DNA of 64,000 bases from Gautieria morchelliformis (GCA_015179125.1 WHVA01000030.1:186001-250000); one strand, 5' to 3'. Positions 22,930 through 33,790 are shown, numbered from the stretch's first letter. The notes: generated by a model not told the origin, from the sequence alone. Numbers and translations: made by a program.

Positions 22930-23460
22930 ATCTAAGTCACAATCACCTGCCCATGGCTACCCCAGGCCGTAACAGGTCAGGAATCTCGACACCTAGCGAG
23001 GTGGACTATTCAGATGCGAGATTAAAAGTGACATTATTAAGTTGTGCTTACATCATTAACATGGTCACCATGTGTCAGCGAACACTCAATTGTGTCCGCG
23101 GGAACGACCAACTCACGACTTCTCTAGATCTGACAGATCTAGTAAGATCGGAGCGGTGGCATGTGGTCGAGGACAAGACGCGTCATATGTTTGGGTATGT
23201 TTGCTATGTTTGCCTAGTCGCGTGAGGGACTTTACAAAGCCCTGTAAATAAATTTACCTAGTCTATGCGAAACTGCTACGCGGCGTAGCAGCTTCGCAGC
23301 CTACACCTCGACTCATATGATAAGGCTTGGTCAGAAACCAAGTAAGTAAGTAATGAGAATGAAGACGTCTCTAAGTCAAAACCACCTGCTCATGGCTACC
23401 CCAGGCAGGTCAGGAATCTCGATACCAGGCGAGGTTGACTATTCAGATGCGAGAAATAGT
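22930..23460 (+). repeat. Pair of direct repeats of about 85 bp
   Basis: A block containing CATGGCTACCCCAGGC and GAGGTTGACTATTCAGATGC-like sequence occurs near 22930-23020 and again near 23370-23455, about 435 bp apart. Each opens a short frame starting MATPGR and containing GEVDYSDA or SEVDYSDA. I do not recognise the peptide. The pair may be LTR-like ends of a short element or a local duplication. Confidence 0.5.
23267..23297. repeat. Hairpin with 15-bp arms
   Basis: GCGAAACTGCTACGC and GCGTAGCAGCTTCGC form a stem with one mismatch around a single central base. It lies between the two direct repeats described at 22930-23460. Confidence 0.65.
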
Positions 23461-23559
23461 CCACATTGGGACACTTATCGGTCTGCCGGCCCAGGAATCC
23501 AGATTCCGGGGCTGCTCGTGAAGTTAAAAAGGGTTGTATATAGCATCTGCTGAAGGATC

Positions 23560-24390
23560 TGACTTGATGAGCCTAGACTGGCTTCCACGTATGCATTAAC
23601 ACAGGTTTAGCTAGGCTACAGTGTCTCCAGTCATTGTGTACACAGCCATCGTACAATTACCCTTAACTCACCAGCGACCGGTGCTGATACATCAGTAATT
23701 GTGTTCACCCGATTACTCTCGTCTGTTACCGTTCTTATACACTGCAGGAAGAGTACCCCCTGAAAATCAGTACAATTGGCGCCTGGAGAATCAGTTCATA
23801 AGGGACTGCTAAGAAGTTCAAAAGGAGCTTGGAACCGGCTACCTTAAGTTTTTTTCCTCTGATTGGCACGGGCTGAAATTCAGTAGTGATCATGAACATT
23901 TTAGCGCATTTTGTGGCTTGCCGGCAGCGGTCTTTGCGTGGTATTCAAGTGCTTTTGGGACTTGTATATAGCCACAAATGAACTTTATTTCAGGTCATAA
24001 ATACAGGGCGGGCTATCGCATAGCAAAGCATAGGCGCAAACATCGAGTACAGAATAGAGAGAAAAATCATAGCTAGACGGCAATAATCGGGTGTCCAAAG
24101 TCGAGCGTGCAGAGTCAAGCATCATTGTCAAACGTGCCGGGAATCGAAGCGAGTAGGCAGTGGAGATGGGCCGACTTGATCTCTTTCCAGAAATTCGGCC
24201 TCCTAATGAAATATTACGGTCAAATCATGCTGTAAGAAATGGTACGAACTTGAACCCACTGCAGCAGACCCGCCAAGGTCGCCACTCCCACTCCCCAACA
24301 GTACTCGTTCCTCGAAATGAATACGCAGATGGACAAGCGATACGATGTTACTTCTTAAACATCTGCACCCACTGGAATAAACGATCTATG
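23560..24390. other. No gene recognised
   Basis: About 830 bp with no convincing coding sequence, LTR ends or inverted repeats that I can identify. GGCGCCTGGAGA near 23780 faintly resembles a tRNA-primer-binding context but has no partner element. Confidence 0.4.
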
Positions 24391-24399
24391 GATGGGAAT

Positions 24400-24855
24400 G
24401 AATGATAAGCCAAATCTGCATACAAGGTAACTTGAGTGACAATTCAGTGACGACTGCTGGGACACGTACATATAGTGCTACCAGATCAACGTGAGCGCAG
24501 GCCATGGAGAAATTCCCAACAATATGGCCCTGTTGACACGAGTGAGTTAAATAGGACAAATGCCAAATGCCAAAAAACTACAAACCCGAATGCCAATAAT
24601 GAGCAAGGCGACACCCTGCATCAGAGAAATCTGGACATGTCTTAGAACAATGTGAGTTGACGAGAAGCATATACGCACCGCTGCAATGAGGCTAGCGAGC
24701 AACCAGGATTTGCTCAATGAACAGATTCGGTAACAGAAGAACCACTGTACGATGACGGCAATGACGGCACTCATCATCAGGCCATAGGACACGGAGATGT
24801 ACGCGTTGGAAAGCTTGATCAGGTTGCCATATCCAGCGCTTCGTAGGATGGAAAT
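24400..24855 (-). pseudogene. DUF6534-like membrane protein fragment
   Basis: Minus-strand exons with hydrophobic segments typical of the basidiomycete-expanded seven-transmembrane DUF6533/DUF6534-type proteins of unknown function. The first exon (24855-24679) encodes GYGNLIKLSNAYISVSYGL, then MMSAVIAVIVQWFFCYRI and LSKSWLLASLIAA. A 48-bp GT-AG intron (24631-24678) leads to ISLMQGVALLIIGIR, and a 56-bp intron (24530-24585) to YIVGNFSMACAHVDLVAL. The splice sites look sound, but the N-terminal transmembrane helices are not evident upstream, and the frame stops near 24405 without the usual conserved C-terminal tail. I infer a truncated host gene. The family assignment is from pattern memory. 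Confidence 0.6.
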
Positions 24856-25569
24856 CTAGGGTAAATCGTACGAGCAAGGAATATATCGAGAGCAAATCGA
24901 GTGTGGCGAAAAACGGAGATCGTGTCGGCAATTGAGGATCGAGATGAAAGAAAGTCTGGGAGGCATTCTGACAAGAGGCAATGGTGAGTGGATGCAGTAG
25001 GTTCACACATGCAGAGACTGTGAGAGTGAATCATGGTGGAAAAGGTGAGAGTGCGAGGGGTGGTTTGGGTGATGCGGGGAAAGAACGCGCTTATATAAGC
25101 CTGCGGAAGTCGAAATGACATGAGCTATTTTTTCTAGTCCAACCGGGGCTACTCCGGAGCTCGAAATAAAATTTGTAAGAGATGAGTGTGTTCTAGTCCC
25201 ACACCAGGACCATCACCCATGGCGGACAAGGAACCGTTCCTCTGCATACCTTCTTGTACCACGGAACTCAGACGAGTTCAACGTCAATGTCACCGGAAGC
25301 GGGTGCAAGCTGCACTAAGCTGTGCAAGCGACTCCCCGGATGCTGGAAGCCCTAGTAGCGCCAATAGAGATCTGGATGCTGAGAGGCACTTCAACTCAGT
25401 TCCTGGGAAATTCTATCAAGGTGATGGTTCCCCGGTTCAAGGTCTAGCTCTCATACGATGTTCAATTGCCTACTCCAGTTGGTTGGATTCAGATTCCTCA
25501 TAACTCATAACGCACTTCCAACTCGCAGTTGCACGATCAGATTGACTCGGATCACTGACCTACCTCAAT

Positions 25570-26010
25570 ACTACAATTACGAAGGGTTCCAGCGCGGTCG
25601 TCGATGGCGCAAAACGTGACAGACTCGTCTGGCCTGGTGACTACGCAAGTCTTCTCGCAATCCCCCTTTTGCTAGAGGCTCATGCTATTTTAAATCAGGC
25701 GGTTGCGTTCCCTGCTATCGCAGTTTCAACATACGATTTGATTTCGGTTTCCAATGGCCTCGACTCACTGTTTGCTGAGCAGACTGTCTCAGGACAGTTG
25801 CCATATGCGGGCTTCCCATTCCCAACCCCGCCAGCTATGTTCTCCTTCACATACCACATTTACAGCCTCATTGCTGTGTCAAATCATTTCCTGTGGTCGG
25901 GGGATGTCGCATATCTCCAAGGTAAATGGGAAGGGTGGAAGAGAGCCATGACTTGGAGTCTTGGGACGATCGACTTGCTTGGACGACCTTGGACGATCAA
26001 ATTCATCCGA
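25570..26010 (+). pseudogene. Six-hairpin glycosidase (GH78 alpha-L-rhamnosidase-like) fragment
   Basis: Recognisable blocks in order are AVVDGAKRDRLVWPGDY (about 25595-25645), AVSTYDLISVSNGLDSLF (25720-25775), SGQLPYAGFPFPTPP and FTYHIYSLIAVSNHFLWSGD (25790-25905), then WEGWKRAMTWSL. These match the central part of fungal secreted alpha-L-rhamnosidase-like proteins, in which the D of AKRDR lies in the conserved active-site region of the alpha/alpha-barrel. A frame change occurs near 25665. The N-terminal beta-sandwich part and the C-terminal half are missing or unrecognisable, so this is a gene relic. Low-similarity sequence upstream (25210-25500) may be a degraded earlier part. Confidence 0.65.
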
Positions 26011-26379
26011 CCCAATGGACTGACACACTTTCTAATTCCTCATCAGCAATTTTTAATTATTCATCCTCACTGTCTGGACTCATCGACGTGAGTGCTGAAT
26101 TACAGTCGCCTTTATTAATTGCACTCGAATACATGTTCTCACACAACTGTATTATGATATCAGTTCTCAGTAACCCAAACCCTTACCAAGTCAGCGAGAC
26201 TTTTGTCGAGACTGATTCATCTGCCGAGGATCTCAGTAGACTGTGTAAATTCTAGCTCTTGTGCCTGGGGCTCACTTGCTTCGATATCCTCTGGAACTTG
26301 TGCTTTCGGCGCACCCGATATAATGAACCGGTCAATGATGAGTACATTGCCGGCACTAACACTTCAGACATGCATCCCC

Positions 26380-26580
26380 GCGCTCGCATTCTTGCATTGG
26401 CACTCCCACTCCAACTCCCGGGACCCCCGGACTCACAGTGCCGCACTCACCCTCACACTCCCGCACTCGAATTCTCCCATTCCCGCGCTCGCTCTCCGGA
26501 CTCGGACTTGGACTCCCGCACTCATATTTCCGAGCTCCCTTCAGACCCACACTCGCACTCGAACTTGGTTGCATCGGTAG
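26380..26580. repeat. Low-complexity CACTCG/CACTCC-rich tract
   Basis: About 200 bp built of variants of CACTCGCACTCC and CTCCCGGACTC. It opens spurious frames in several phases. No gene is called. Confidence 0.6.
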
Positions 26581-27239
26581 GGAATGCATTGTGGGTCGAG
26601 TTCGACGTGGGAGCAAGTGGGGGATCATCGACCGAAGTGGCAGTTTTTCTTGTACAGTTGATGCAGTAGACGATCAGGAATAGGTAAACGGCAATTTACC
26701 TTCACTTCTTGTGTATACAAATAAAATGTATTTCACTTTGTGTACATTGAAATTTTTGTACCTTGATACAAGTCCTAATCCAAGCCTAGGATCAGTACCT
26801 CAGCTTTTGATTATGTTGAAAATTTAAGGGGCGTCTGGCAAGTGCAAAAAGGAGCGTCTCAGCGGCGTTGGCTTGAAAAGTACTGGTATACAGCGCCTAT
26901 TGTTTCTACAGTGTATAGCTGGTCTGACATTCTCCAACTGGCAGTCGACAGGACTGCATACAGGGTGGGCTGAGCTGTAGAGGCTAACTAGGGCCTGGTG
27001 CGATCACATACACGTTACATAACTAATATGTATCGTGTTTAAAAAGGTATGTCTTTACACAGGGCGAATTCCGCCCCGGCCTGCTGGCTTAGTCGTCGCA
27101 CCGACAGCCTTGTTACACGTGACCCTCACTCCCTCTTCTATCTCTCACTTTAACTTAGGGTGCGCTTCACCCTCTGCTGACACTAATCCACGTTCCGCTG
27201 AGCGATGTTTCACCAGCAGGTCTGAGTCCCGCTTCGGCA

Positions 27240-27620
27240 TGCTTGAGCCCGCATCATAGGGTTCGTCATCATGTCTCAGCGGGGGGCTCACCCAGGCCTT
27301 TATCTATTTCCGCGCCAGCGTGCCTTCCCTCGCTCGCTTGCGTTGCGCCATTACCTTCGTACAGGTACTTTATTGCCGCTCGCATGCTCCGCGCACACTG
27401 ACTTTACACAGCTTAGCTCGTTCCGTCGTTCTCCGTCGTCGTCGTCTCCCCACCCCCCCTCTCTCTCCGTTCGCATCCCTGCGTGGCACGAATGCTTTTT
27501 CCCCTCGGGTTTTTAACGCCTCGTGTCGCCATCAGGTGCCCCTTTGCTTACTTGTATTTCCCTCCAATAGCTCCTTTGTTTCTTCGATTACTTGTATTTT
27601 ACACAACGTCCGCCGATAAA
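27240..27620 (+). repeat. Degenerate repeat related to 41870-42250
   Basis: Both regions share an ordered series of short blocks: CATGTCTCAG, then ACAGGTA, CGCACA or CGCACAC-like, CCCTCTC, and GGGTTTTTA followed by CGCC or CCGCC. The regions are pyrimidine-rich and non-coding. The copy at 42 kb follows the DIRS-like element, so this may be a remnant of a DIRS-type 3' end. By-eye similarity only. Confidence 0.35.
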
Positions 27621-27780
27621 GTTTTTCCCGCGCGGCAGCCTCGCTGGCGCCGACCTCCCTTTACCACGCTGCTCTAAGCCCTTTGCGCCGCTTAAGGAAT
27701 TCGACAGATTTAGGCTTCCATATGTCACGTGACACGCGTTGGTGTCATCAATGCTGTTATGCTGCTAACCACACCTTCTT

Positions 27781-29390
27781 CACCAACTCAATGACGTGTT
27801 CAACGATGGGAAAAATCATAATGAGCTTGTTGCGGATGTCATAGAAGCTGTCAAAGAAAATATTTAGCCACTTCAGCAAGGCAGACGCGCCACTGCGCTT
27901 TCCGCCATCTTTTCGACCCCTCACGTTCAACGGGACACGATCCTTTCCAGAAAGCGCGCACGTTTTCGTCTCCAAGTGACTCAGGCTTTGGAAGATGTCG
28001 ATGAGGATGAGGGCTGTGAGGACCACCTTGACGTCTATTCTCGCTTTGTGGCGTGGACACTTGAGTCGTATCCTCAGGGGCAGAGTGCAGAGTCTGGTCT
28101 GATGGAATTACTTGAAGAGAAGCAACAAGACACCCTCGATACTTAAAACTATGGACGCTATACGCTGGATATGTTGAGAAGCCTGCCGTTATCTACTCCT
28201 ACCTTCTTGCCAATGAGATAGGGATTTCTGACAGCTTTACGAAGCGTTCGCTCATGTATTGGAACGCGATGGACGGTAAGTGTTTGGACTTGCCATGGCT
28301 GTATTTCCTAGTTCCCTTTGTCGGTTCGCCAGCGCTTCCTGAGCGTTTTGTTATGCACGGCAACGCCCAGGACGTACCGTCTCGAATGTCCACGAGGCAG
28401 AAGCCTCGTCCACACTTTCGCGTCTTTTGTGGTTTTATTTTTGGAGCCCGCTTTAGGGAAGAGTTTTGGATACACATATCTCACCTTTGACTGACAGTTG
28501 AATGTCGTATAGACGTGGAGAAGCAGACGAAATGTACATTTTAGGCATTGCCAGCAAGGCCGAACCCCTCGAACATCTCAAGAAGCGATATGCGGATCTT
28601 CATCTTCTACTTGATTCTCGGAGAATCAAGTAGAAGAGGCTTCCAGAGACATGCGGATGCTACCGAGGCAGTAACTTTCAGCGCCGCATGCTTGCAGCGC
28701 CACTTCCTCTCCCTCCTTCCCCACCGCGCTCCACTGGGGCTCCTACTATCGGACGTCGTACCGTCCTTGGAGAGACTAGCCAACGCCCTAGTCACCCACC
28801 GGCACGCAAGCTGACGTCTTCTCTGTCCCGCAGCCCAATGCACGACTGCAGATCTTTGTCGACCCGGCAGGCGAAAAAGCGGATGGCAACAAATTCCCCT
28901 CGTGTTTCCGGGACGAAAGAGAACAGACCTGAGATACACAAAATGGGAGATGGGACATTGTCCCGACGTCGAGGTGCCCAACGCATTACAAGTGCACTGG
29001 CCAGCCGCATTACGCCTGTTAGAGATCCACCGACGAGAGTTGCCTTTGTCCCATTTCGGGACGACGAGGACGCGAGTGCCATGCCTCCCCCAGCCGCTAC
29101 AAACGGACTGCGTCGACATCTTGGCTGGGAATGCCAACCGACGCGGATCCACCTGCCACACCGGGGTTTAGGTTTACCCCCTACAGGGACGAGGTGTGTT
29201 TTATTGCTTACTAGTCTGTACAAAACTTATGAAAGCACAGGGAGTGCATGAAACGCCTAGCCGTCCAAGTGTGCTCACCGCTCATACGAGCCTTGCCGCT
29301 CGTGTCAAGAAAGGAGAGATAGCGTCAGAGGCCGAGGCCTTGAGGAGGGATCCATTCAAGAATTACGGCGTGCAACCGGACGACGTATGA
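27781..29390 (+). pseudogene. MAD3-like: Mad3/BubR1-like spindle checkpoint pseudogene
   Basis: Mad3 is a mitotic checkpoint complex subunit that inhibits APC/C-Cdc20 as a pseudosubstrate through KEN boxes. Seen here: KEN box 1 (27853-27861) followed by PLQQGRRATALSAIFSTP; the Mad3/BUB1 TPR region (DVYSRFVAWTLESYPQ, LKLWTLYAGYVEKPAVIYSY, YEAFAHVLERDG); an intron 28276-28512; then RRGEADEMYILGIASKAEPL and EHLKKRYADL; LQIFVDPAGE near 28850; KEN box 2 (KENRPEIHKM, near 28920); FVPFRD near 29045; and a C-terminal SEAEALRRDPFKNYG. There is no kinase domain, which fits Mad3 rather than Bub1. Breaks: a stop directly after KENI (27865), another stop with a frame change at 28144, a further frame change near 28238, and a hairpin insertion with stop at 28603-28637. 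The 237-bp intron is long for this genome. It is most likely a dead duplicate, with the active gene elsewhere. Confidence 0.82.
28603..28637. repeat. Perfect hairpin, 17-bp arms, inside the Mad3-like gene
   Basis: TCTTCTACTTGATTCTC, a single G, and the exact inverted copy GAGAATCAAGTAGAAGA. It lies in about 100 bp of extra sequence that separates ADL from the expected continuation FQRRM, and its right arm contributes a stop codon. Confidence 0.85.
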
Positions 29391-29399
29391 TATGTGAGG

Positions 29400-29976
29400 G
29401 TAGTGTCCAGCAGCCCCAGCCCCTCGTTATGCTTTAATATTCGCTATTATCGCGAAGCTTTTGCCTTTTTTCTGTGTCGCAGACTTAGATGGAGGCGCTT
29501 TCAGATTGCCCTGGGGACAGGTCCTCGTTTCTTTTCCGTGACGGGATGATCATGTGTTAATCTGAGTACTACTGGGACTTCAACGCGCTTGAAAACATCC
29601 GGCCTAGGGTGGTCTGGATTAGACATATGTACTTGTTAATCTGTAATGCTCTGATTCATAATCCCAAGGTTCACATTCGCGAACCACTCGCGTCCGCCAC
29701 TCGCATCCAGCGCGTCCACGACTCCGCTGCCCACCAAAGCTCCAGCACGCAAGTAATTTAATCAGATTTAGCGGGGCAAGTCGCCCTTCTCATTTCCAAT
29801 GCTCCGCTCATGGGCCTGTCGGAGCGAGGACTTTGAATCGGCGATTGAGCTGTGAGTACATATTGATTCCGGAATCCTATCCCCATGATCGGCAAGGGCT
29901 CTCCCGGTGCGCTGTACGTGCGAAAAAGTGCAGGCTTTCGGTCCCAACTTCCGTCTGCCCCAAAGCGGACAGAAAA
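29400..29976. other. No gene recognised
   Basis: Non-coding by inspection. A minus-strand frame at 29768-29980 has no recognisable features and is probably chance. Confidence 0.4.
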
Positions 29977-30660
29977 TCAACGAACCCTGATCGGCATTAC
30001 TATTAGGTCTAAACGTCCATATATGGCCTCATGATATGCCTCATAAGGGTTCATAATACGCGGAGAAGGCTCGGCAAAAGGTGTCGGATTTCCCACGATA
30101 TCCGACATGGCCCTTGGCGAGTCTCGATCCCCTCCAAAGGCATTCCGTTTGTTCCTAAACCTTGTCTGTGCTAATCTGCTCAACCCTTTGCTAGCTAATC
30201 TCCGATCATCTTTTAAATTGTCTCCCTGAACCTTCGCCACGCGTACTTGCTTAAATCCAAGTCCGTCGAGATCACCTCCCTGAACCTCCACGATGCGTAC
30301 TTTCTTAAAAGCAAGGTAGATCATCTGCTTCTTCATTGATATCTCCTGTACCATTCGGTTCTATTGAGAAAGTGTGGAGATAAACATGAATAGCATTGAT
30401 ATCTGAGATGATTGGCACTATTGACTCTGTAGGTTATTTCTAACTCTGGCGCCACAGCCTCCGCGATGATAGAGTTCCAAGTACTGTCGAGATCAACTGC
30501 TTCCTCGTGTATGTCAACCATTTCAGAAGGAATACGCTTAGAGATTCCTGAGATGGGGACATTCATGAAACACACTGGGAAGTTCGAAACAAAGTCGAGC
30601 GTGGCGGACGAACCTGCTGCCACATCAAAATAATTCAGCACATCCAGTACGACTTCGCCG
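29977..30660 (-). pseudogene. Unrecognised reading frames (possible gene relic)
   Basis: Two minus-strand frames overlap at 30333-30354. The upstream one (up to 30660) reads VLDVLNYFDVAAGSSATLDF and then SNFPVCFMNVPISGISKRIP, which looks like a folded globular protein rather than noise, with acidic EMVDIHEEAVDLDSTW following. The downstream one has an internal repeat, VRIVEVQGGDLDGLGFKQ followed by VRVAKVQGDNL. I do not recognise a family. No start context or intron is clear. Confidence 0.3.
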
Positions 30661-31289
30661 TACTACGCGGATCATGAATGGAGTTTAAGGGTACAACGTT
30701 AACGGAAACAGGTGCAGTCCGAACGCATCTGCACCCTCTTTCGTCTGACTCATGTCACGGTAATTGGATGGCAAGGACTGTATACGCCTATGTGGCCCAA
30801 AGTTTTCGTAATTCCTTTCAGATTGGCCAGGTATAATGCTGCTCTACGCCAAGAGAAAAATACTGATTTCTCCAGCCAGATCAACAATTGATCATCCGAA
30901 CTTTCCGAATCTCCGATACGGAGGAGACACCACGCACGTATCATTCATGCGCCACGTGGGAAGTACGCGGACTATCTCAGTAACTCTACGTCATTCTCAG
31001 TGACGATTCGATATGGGTAATTCAACTTCATTTAAACTGCCCAAATTGAGATTGCACCGCGTCGTATCTCAGCGCTTCACAAGTCAGTGGCACATAGTTT
31101 AATGCTAATTCGTCGCTTCGAAGTTTCCCGGGACTCCTCGTGCAGATCACCGGCGCAGTATAAGTGAGGCGTCGTAGACCAATCATACTAGCAGTTGCTT
31201 TTCCCTCTCCTGTCAGGCTGTGCCGTGCACTTGCAGCTATATATGTGCGTAGTTTCCCAAAAACTCTTCTCTAGACTCAATCTATGTTC

Positions 31290-32190
31290 CTATACCGTCT
31301 CAAGAACAATGTACCCAACGCACCCTCCAAATTGCCAGGTTGAGGTGGTCGCAGACGCGTCATTCCCGTGCGCCTGTCCCACGCAAGGGACAGAACACAC
31401 ATGTGCGCTCCTACGCAGATTTTTTAGTCGCATACCTTTTTGATTCCTAATAATGCATTTAGATTATGCTCAGGATGACCTCCTATCACTTCAATACGAA
31501 TTGTATGGGGCACCTTCACTCATGTATCCCTCCGATTTTTCTCGTTCGTTTTTTCACAAGTATATCAGCCCGTGTGCAGGTACTCATCTCACAGCTAGTG
31601 CATCACGATTTCATCCATGCAAACATGAATCACTGCCAAGCTACCTCTTCCATCCCCTCAGGTCTTCCCAGTCCTAAACTGTCCCTCTGACCTGGCTCGC
31701 TGATGCTATACTTAATCGGACTAGCGTGTCAAATCTCTCCCTCGCCAAACTGCCATCCGGGGCTGACCTACCCGTTGGAGCCTACAAATATTATGGACAC
31801 AAGAGAGTCACCTCAGGTCCCCTCTTAATTGACATTGTTCTTCGAGCGAATCTTTCTAACGACTATCTGTAATTAGGTCCCTGAACTCCGTAATCATCAA
31901 GAGCAGTTCTACCAGGCGCAAGTCACGTCTTCTGGCGACAATTGTATTGCGCCAGAAATGGAAAAAATACACACATATCATCGCCTCCCTGCTATTGACA
32001 CGGGAGATCAAGCATTTATGGCAACACACTTATCCCAAGGCCCAACGTACACGTTCACATCTAGAACTATAGAGTGCGGCAGCCGAAAACCCCCAGCCAA
32101 GTTTGCATGCGATGTATGGTTAGTCTGTATGCGGGAGAACATTAATACCATGGCTGCTCACGGGCTACCTCGGTAAAGCGATACGCGCTT
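31290..32190 (+). other. Short unrecognised frames, possibly relics of a Cys-rich secreted protein
   Basis: Frames near 31310-31440 (VVADASFPCACPTQGTEHTC) and 31958-32176 (FTSRTIECGSRKPPAKFACD then VWLVCMREN) are Cys-containing and vaguely resemble the exon at 33293-33501 in the DAS...CPCAT/CACPTQ segment. They may be parts of duplicated, decayed small-protein genes. No function can be assigned. Confidence 0.25.
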
Positions 32191-32409
32191 CTCTTGCGAG
32201 AGTAGCGCAAAACGACACCAGCAGAATCAAATCAAACGTTTTCGCTGCGGTATCTGGTGAGTTGAAATCAATGCTTATTCTCCCCAGCTAAGTTTACATG
32301 CCATGCAGCAACCATATATTTGCGCGTCTTGATTATCGTAACTGGCATCAACGCCGTTGTCAAAGCCTACGTAGTGGAGCTTGCTGAGTAATGGGACGCT
32401 TCTGCCTCA

Positions 32410-32512
32410 CCAAGCGTAGTGTATTCCACAGTACAATTGACTACAGTAGTAGTATTCATGTTCGGACTCGGAAGTAATTTTTGCTATGTTTAGATGCTTG
32501 AGCCTTTATGTA
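32410..32512. repeat. Dispersed repeat, copy 2
   Basis: Closely similar to window positions 1-100, with several substitutions and short gaps. No coding potential. A following CCCGTGCTTCGCACC stretch (near 32567) contains a small inverted repeat. Confidence 0.6.
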
Positions 32513-33292
32513 ATCGGGCCCAAAGGATCATCGATCAAATTTTAGGTGCGACTAGCCGGTAGACCCGTGCTTCGCACCCATAAGCTTATCTATATATAGA
32601 TACGGGAGCTGAAGCTGGAACAACCAGCTGACTCAGCAGCTGACCAGACAATTGCCCCAGTTTGGTGGAAATTCAAAACTTACCATACGCACCCACATAC
32701 CGTCGTTCCTCCATCCCTTTTGGAGCAACTGTTTGACCTCCATCATCGGAGAGCACCGCTTCACCTGTTCACCTGGTGAATTGAGAAGGTAGGTATGTAT
32801 GTGAGTGCACAATTCCCCCAGTTGGATTTTCATGTTGTGTTGTCCGGCAACCAGTCGACAAGGTAAGCGCGAGCCCAACATGATTTCACTCTTTTGGACT
32901 CAATATGTTCCCCACATGTTAAATAACTCCACTTGGACCATGTGGCTATTCCGGCATCACCTCCCAAGTACCCCCGGCTCTCAGACTTCCTAGTCACTCC
33001 AGCCTCGTCTGAGACGAGGAATCAGGTCTTTACGTAGCTCTAGCTGGAGACAGCTGCGAAAGGACCCGATTCCACTCATTCTTCGACATTCTCCCAACAC
33101 CTGGTTATTCTGGACGGCCTGAAATTGGTGATGTGAGTGCCTCCGGCTCGAAACATTTGCACCCTATCGCGAACGTATACGCACGGCGAAAATGTTGAGG
33201 TGGGCACGCAGTGGTGAAAAGTTGTATTGCTGGTGAGTTACAGTAACTGGCTAACGACGAGGTTGCGCGACTGAACTCCCCTCTCAGGCCGT

Positions 33293-33501
33293 GCTACTCA
33301 GACAACGCCTTCTACACCGACTACGAGCTTCCAGATGCGTCCTCCTCTTTATACCTCGAACGACCTCAGTGTCCCTGTGCTACGCAAGAGACTGACCCAG
33401 AGGTGACCCATTACTACGAAATTTGGGTTGTGCAAAATGGTAAATACCTAGGTAAAGTTGCTGCAGCCTGTCCACAGAAATACCAGGGCTGCGGGGCATG
33501 A
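33293..33501 (+). CDS. Unrecognised Cys-rich exon
   Basis: An open stretch ending in a TGA at 33499-33501, starting after a plausible intron acceptor (CTCTCAG near 33287). It encodes CYSDNAFYTDYELPDASSS, then CPCATQETDPEVTHYYEIWV and CPQKYQGCGA at the C-terminus. Six cysteines in about 68 residues, including a CPC motif, suggest a small disulfide-rich secreted protein. No signal peptide exon was identified upstream. Hypothetical. Confidence 0.35.
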
Positions 33502-33725
33502 AGTATGTAATTTGTTTCATTCATGGCTAAAAATTCTAACTTGTAACAGTATGTTTATATAACTCATCAAAGAAAATCCCAATATACCTACAGAAGCTTA
33601 TGCTATGAGGCCCGAAGGTGAACGTGGCCCAGGTGGCACCACCTGTTTTTAGTGGTTGGAATAGCGCACCACGCTTATGCAACACATTTCTCATAGGTCT
33701 TCCTAATTTTGATAGATACGGGCTT

Positions 33726-33790
33726 AAAGAGGCGGTTGCAGTTGCACATGTCGAAGGCACTTCGACATGTGCAATTCCAACCGCCTCTTT
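33726..33790. repeat. Long hairpin, 30-bp arms with 2 mismatches
   Basis: Arms 33726-33755 and 33761-33790 are separated by a 5-base loop GGCAC. Each arm runs from AAAGAGGCGGTTG to TGCACATGTCGAA. GGGCTT just outside the left arm and AAGCCC a few bases outside the right arm extend the symmetry. The structure could be a small fold-back element or a transcribed stem-loop. Confidence 0.85.

Noticed and set aside
26380-26580. Low-complexity CACTCG tract as a Ser/His-rich protein
   Set aside because: Frames are open in several phases on both strands, which is expected for a hexamer-like repeat.
27035-27700. Overlapping Ser/Arg/Pro-rich plus-strand frames as genes
   Set aside because: Three frames are open at once over a pyrimidine-rich repeat that resembles non-coding sequence at 42 kb.
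32633-32881. Minus-strand 82-codon frame as a gene
   Set aside because: No recognised motif, start context or intron. It may be part of an unclassified repeat, and I could not support a gene call.
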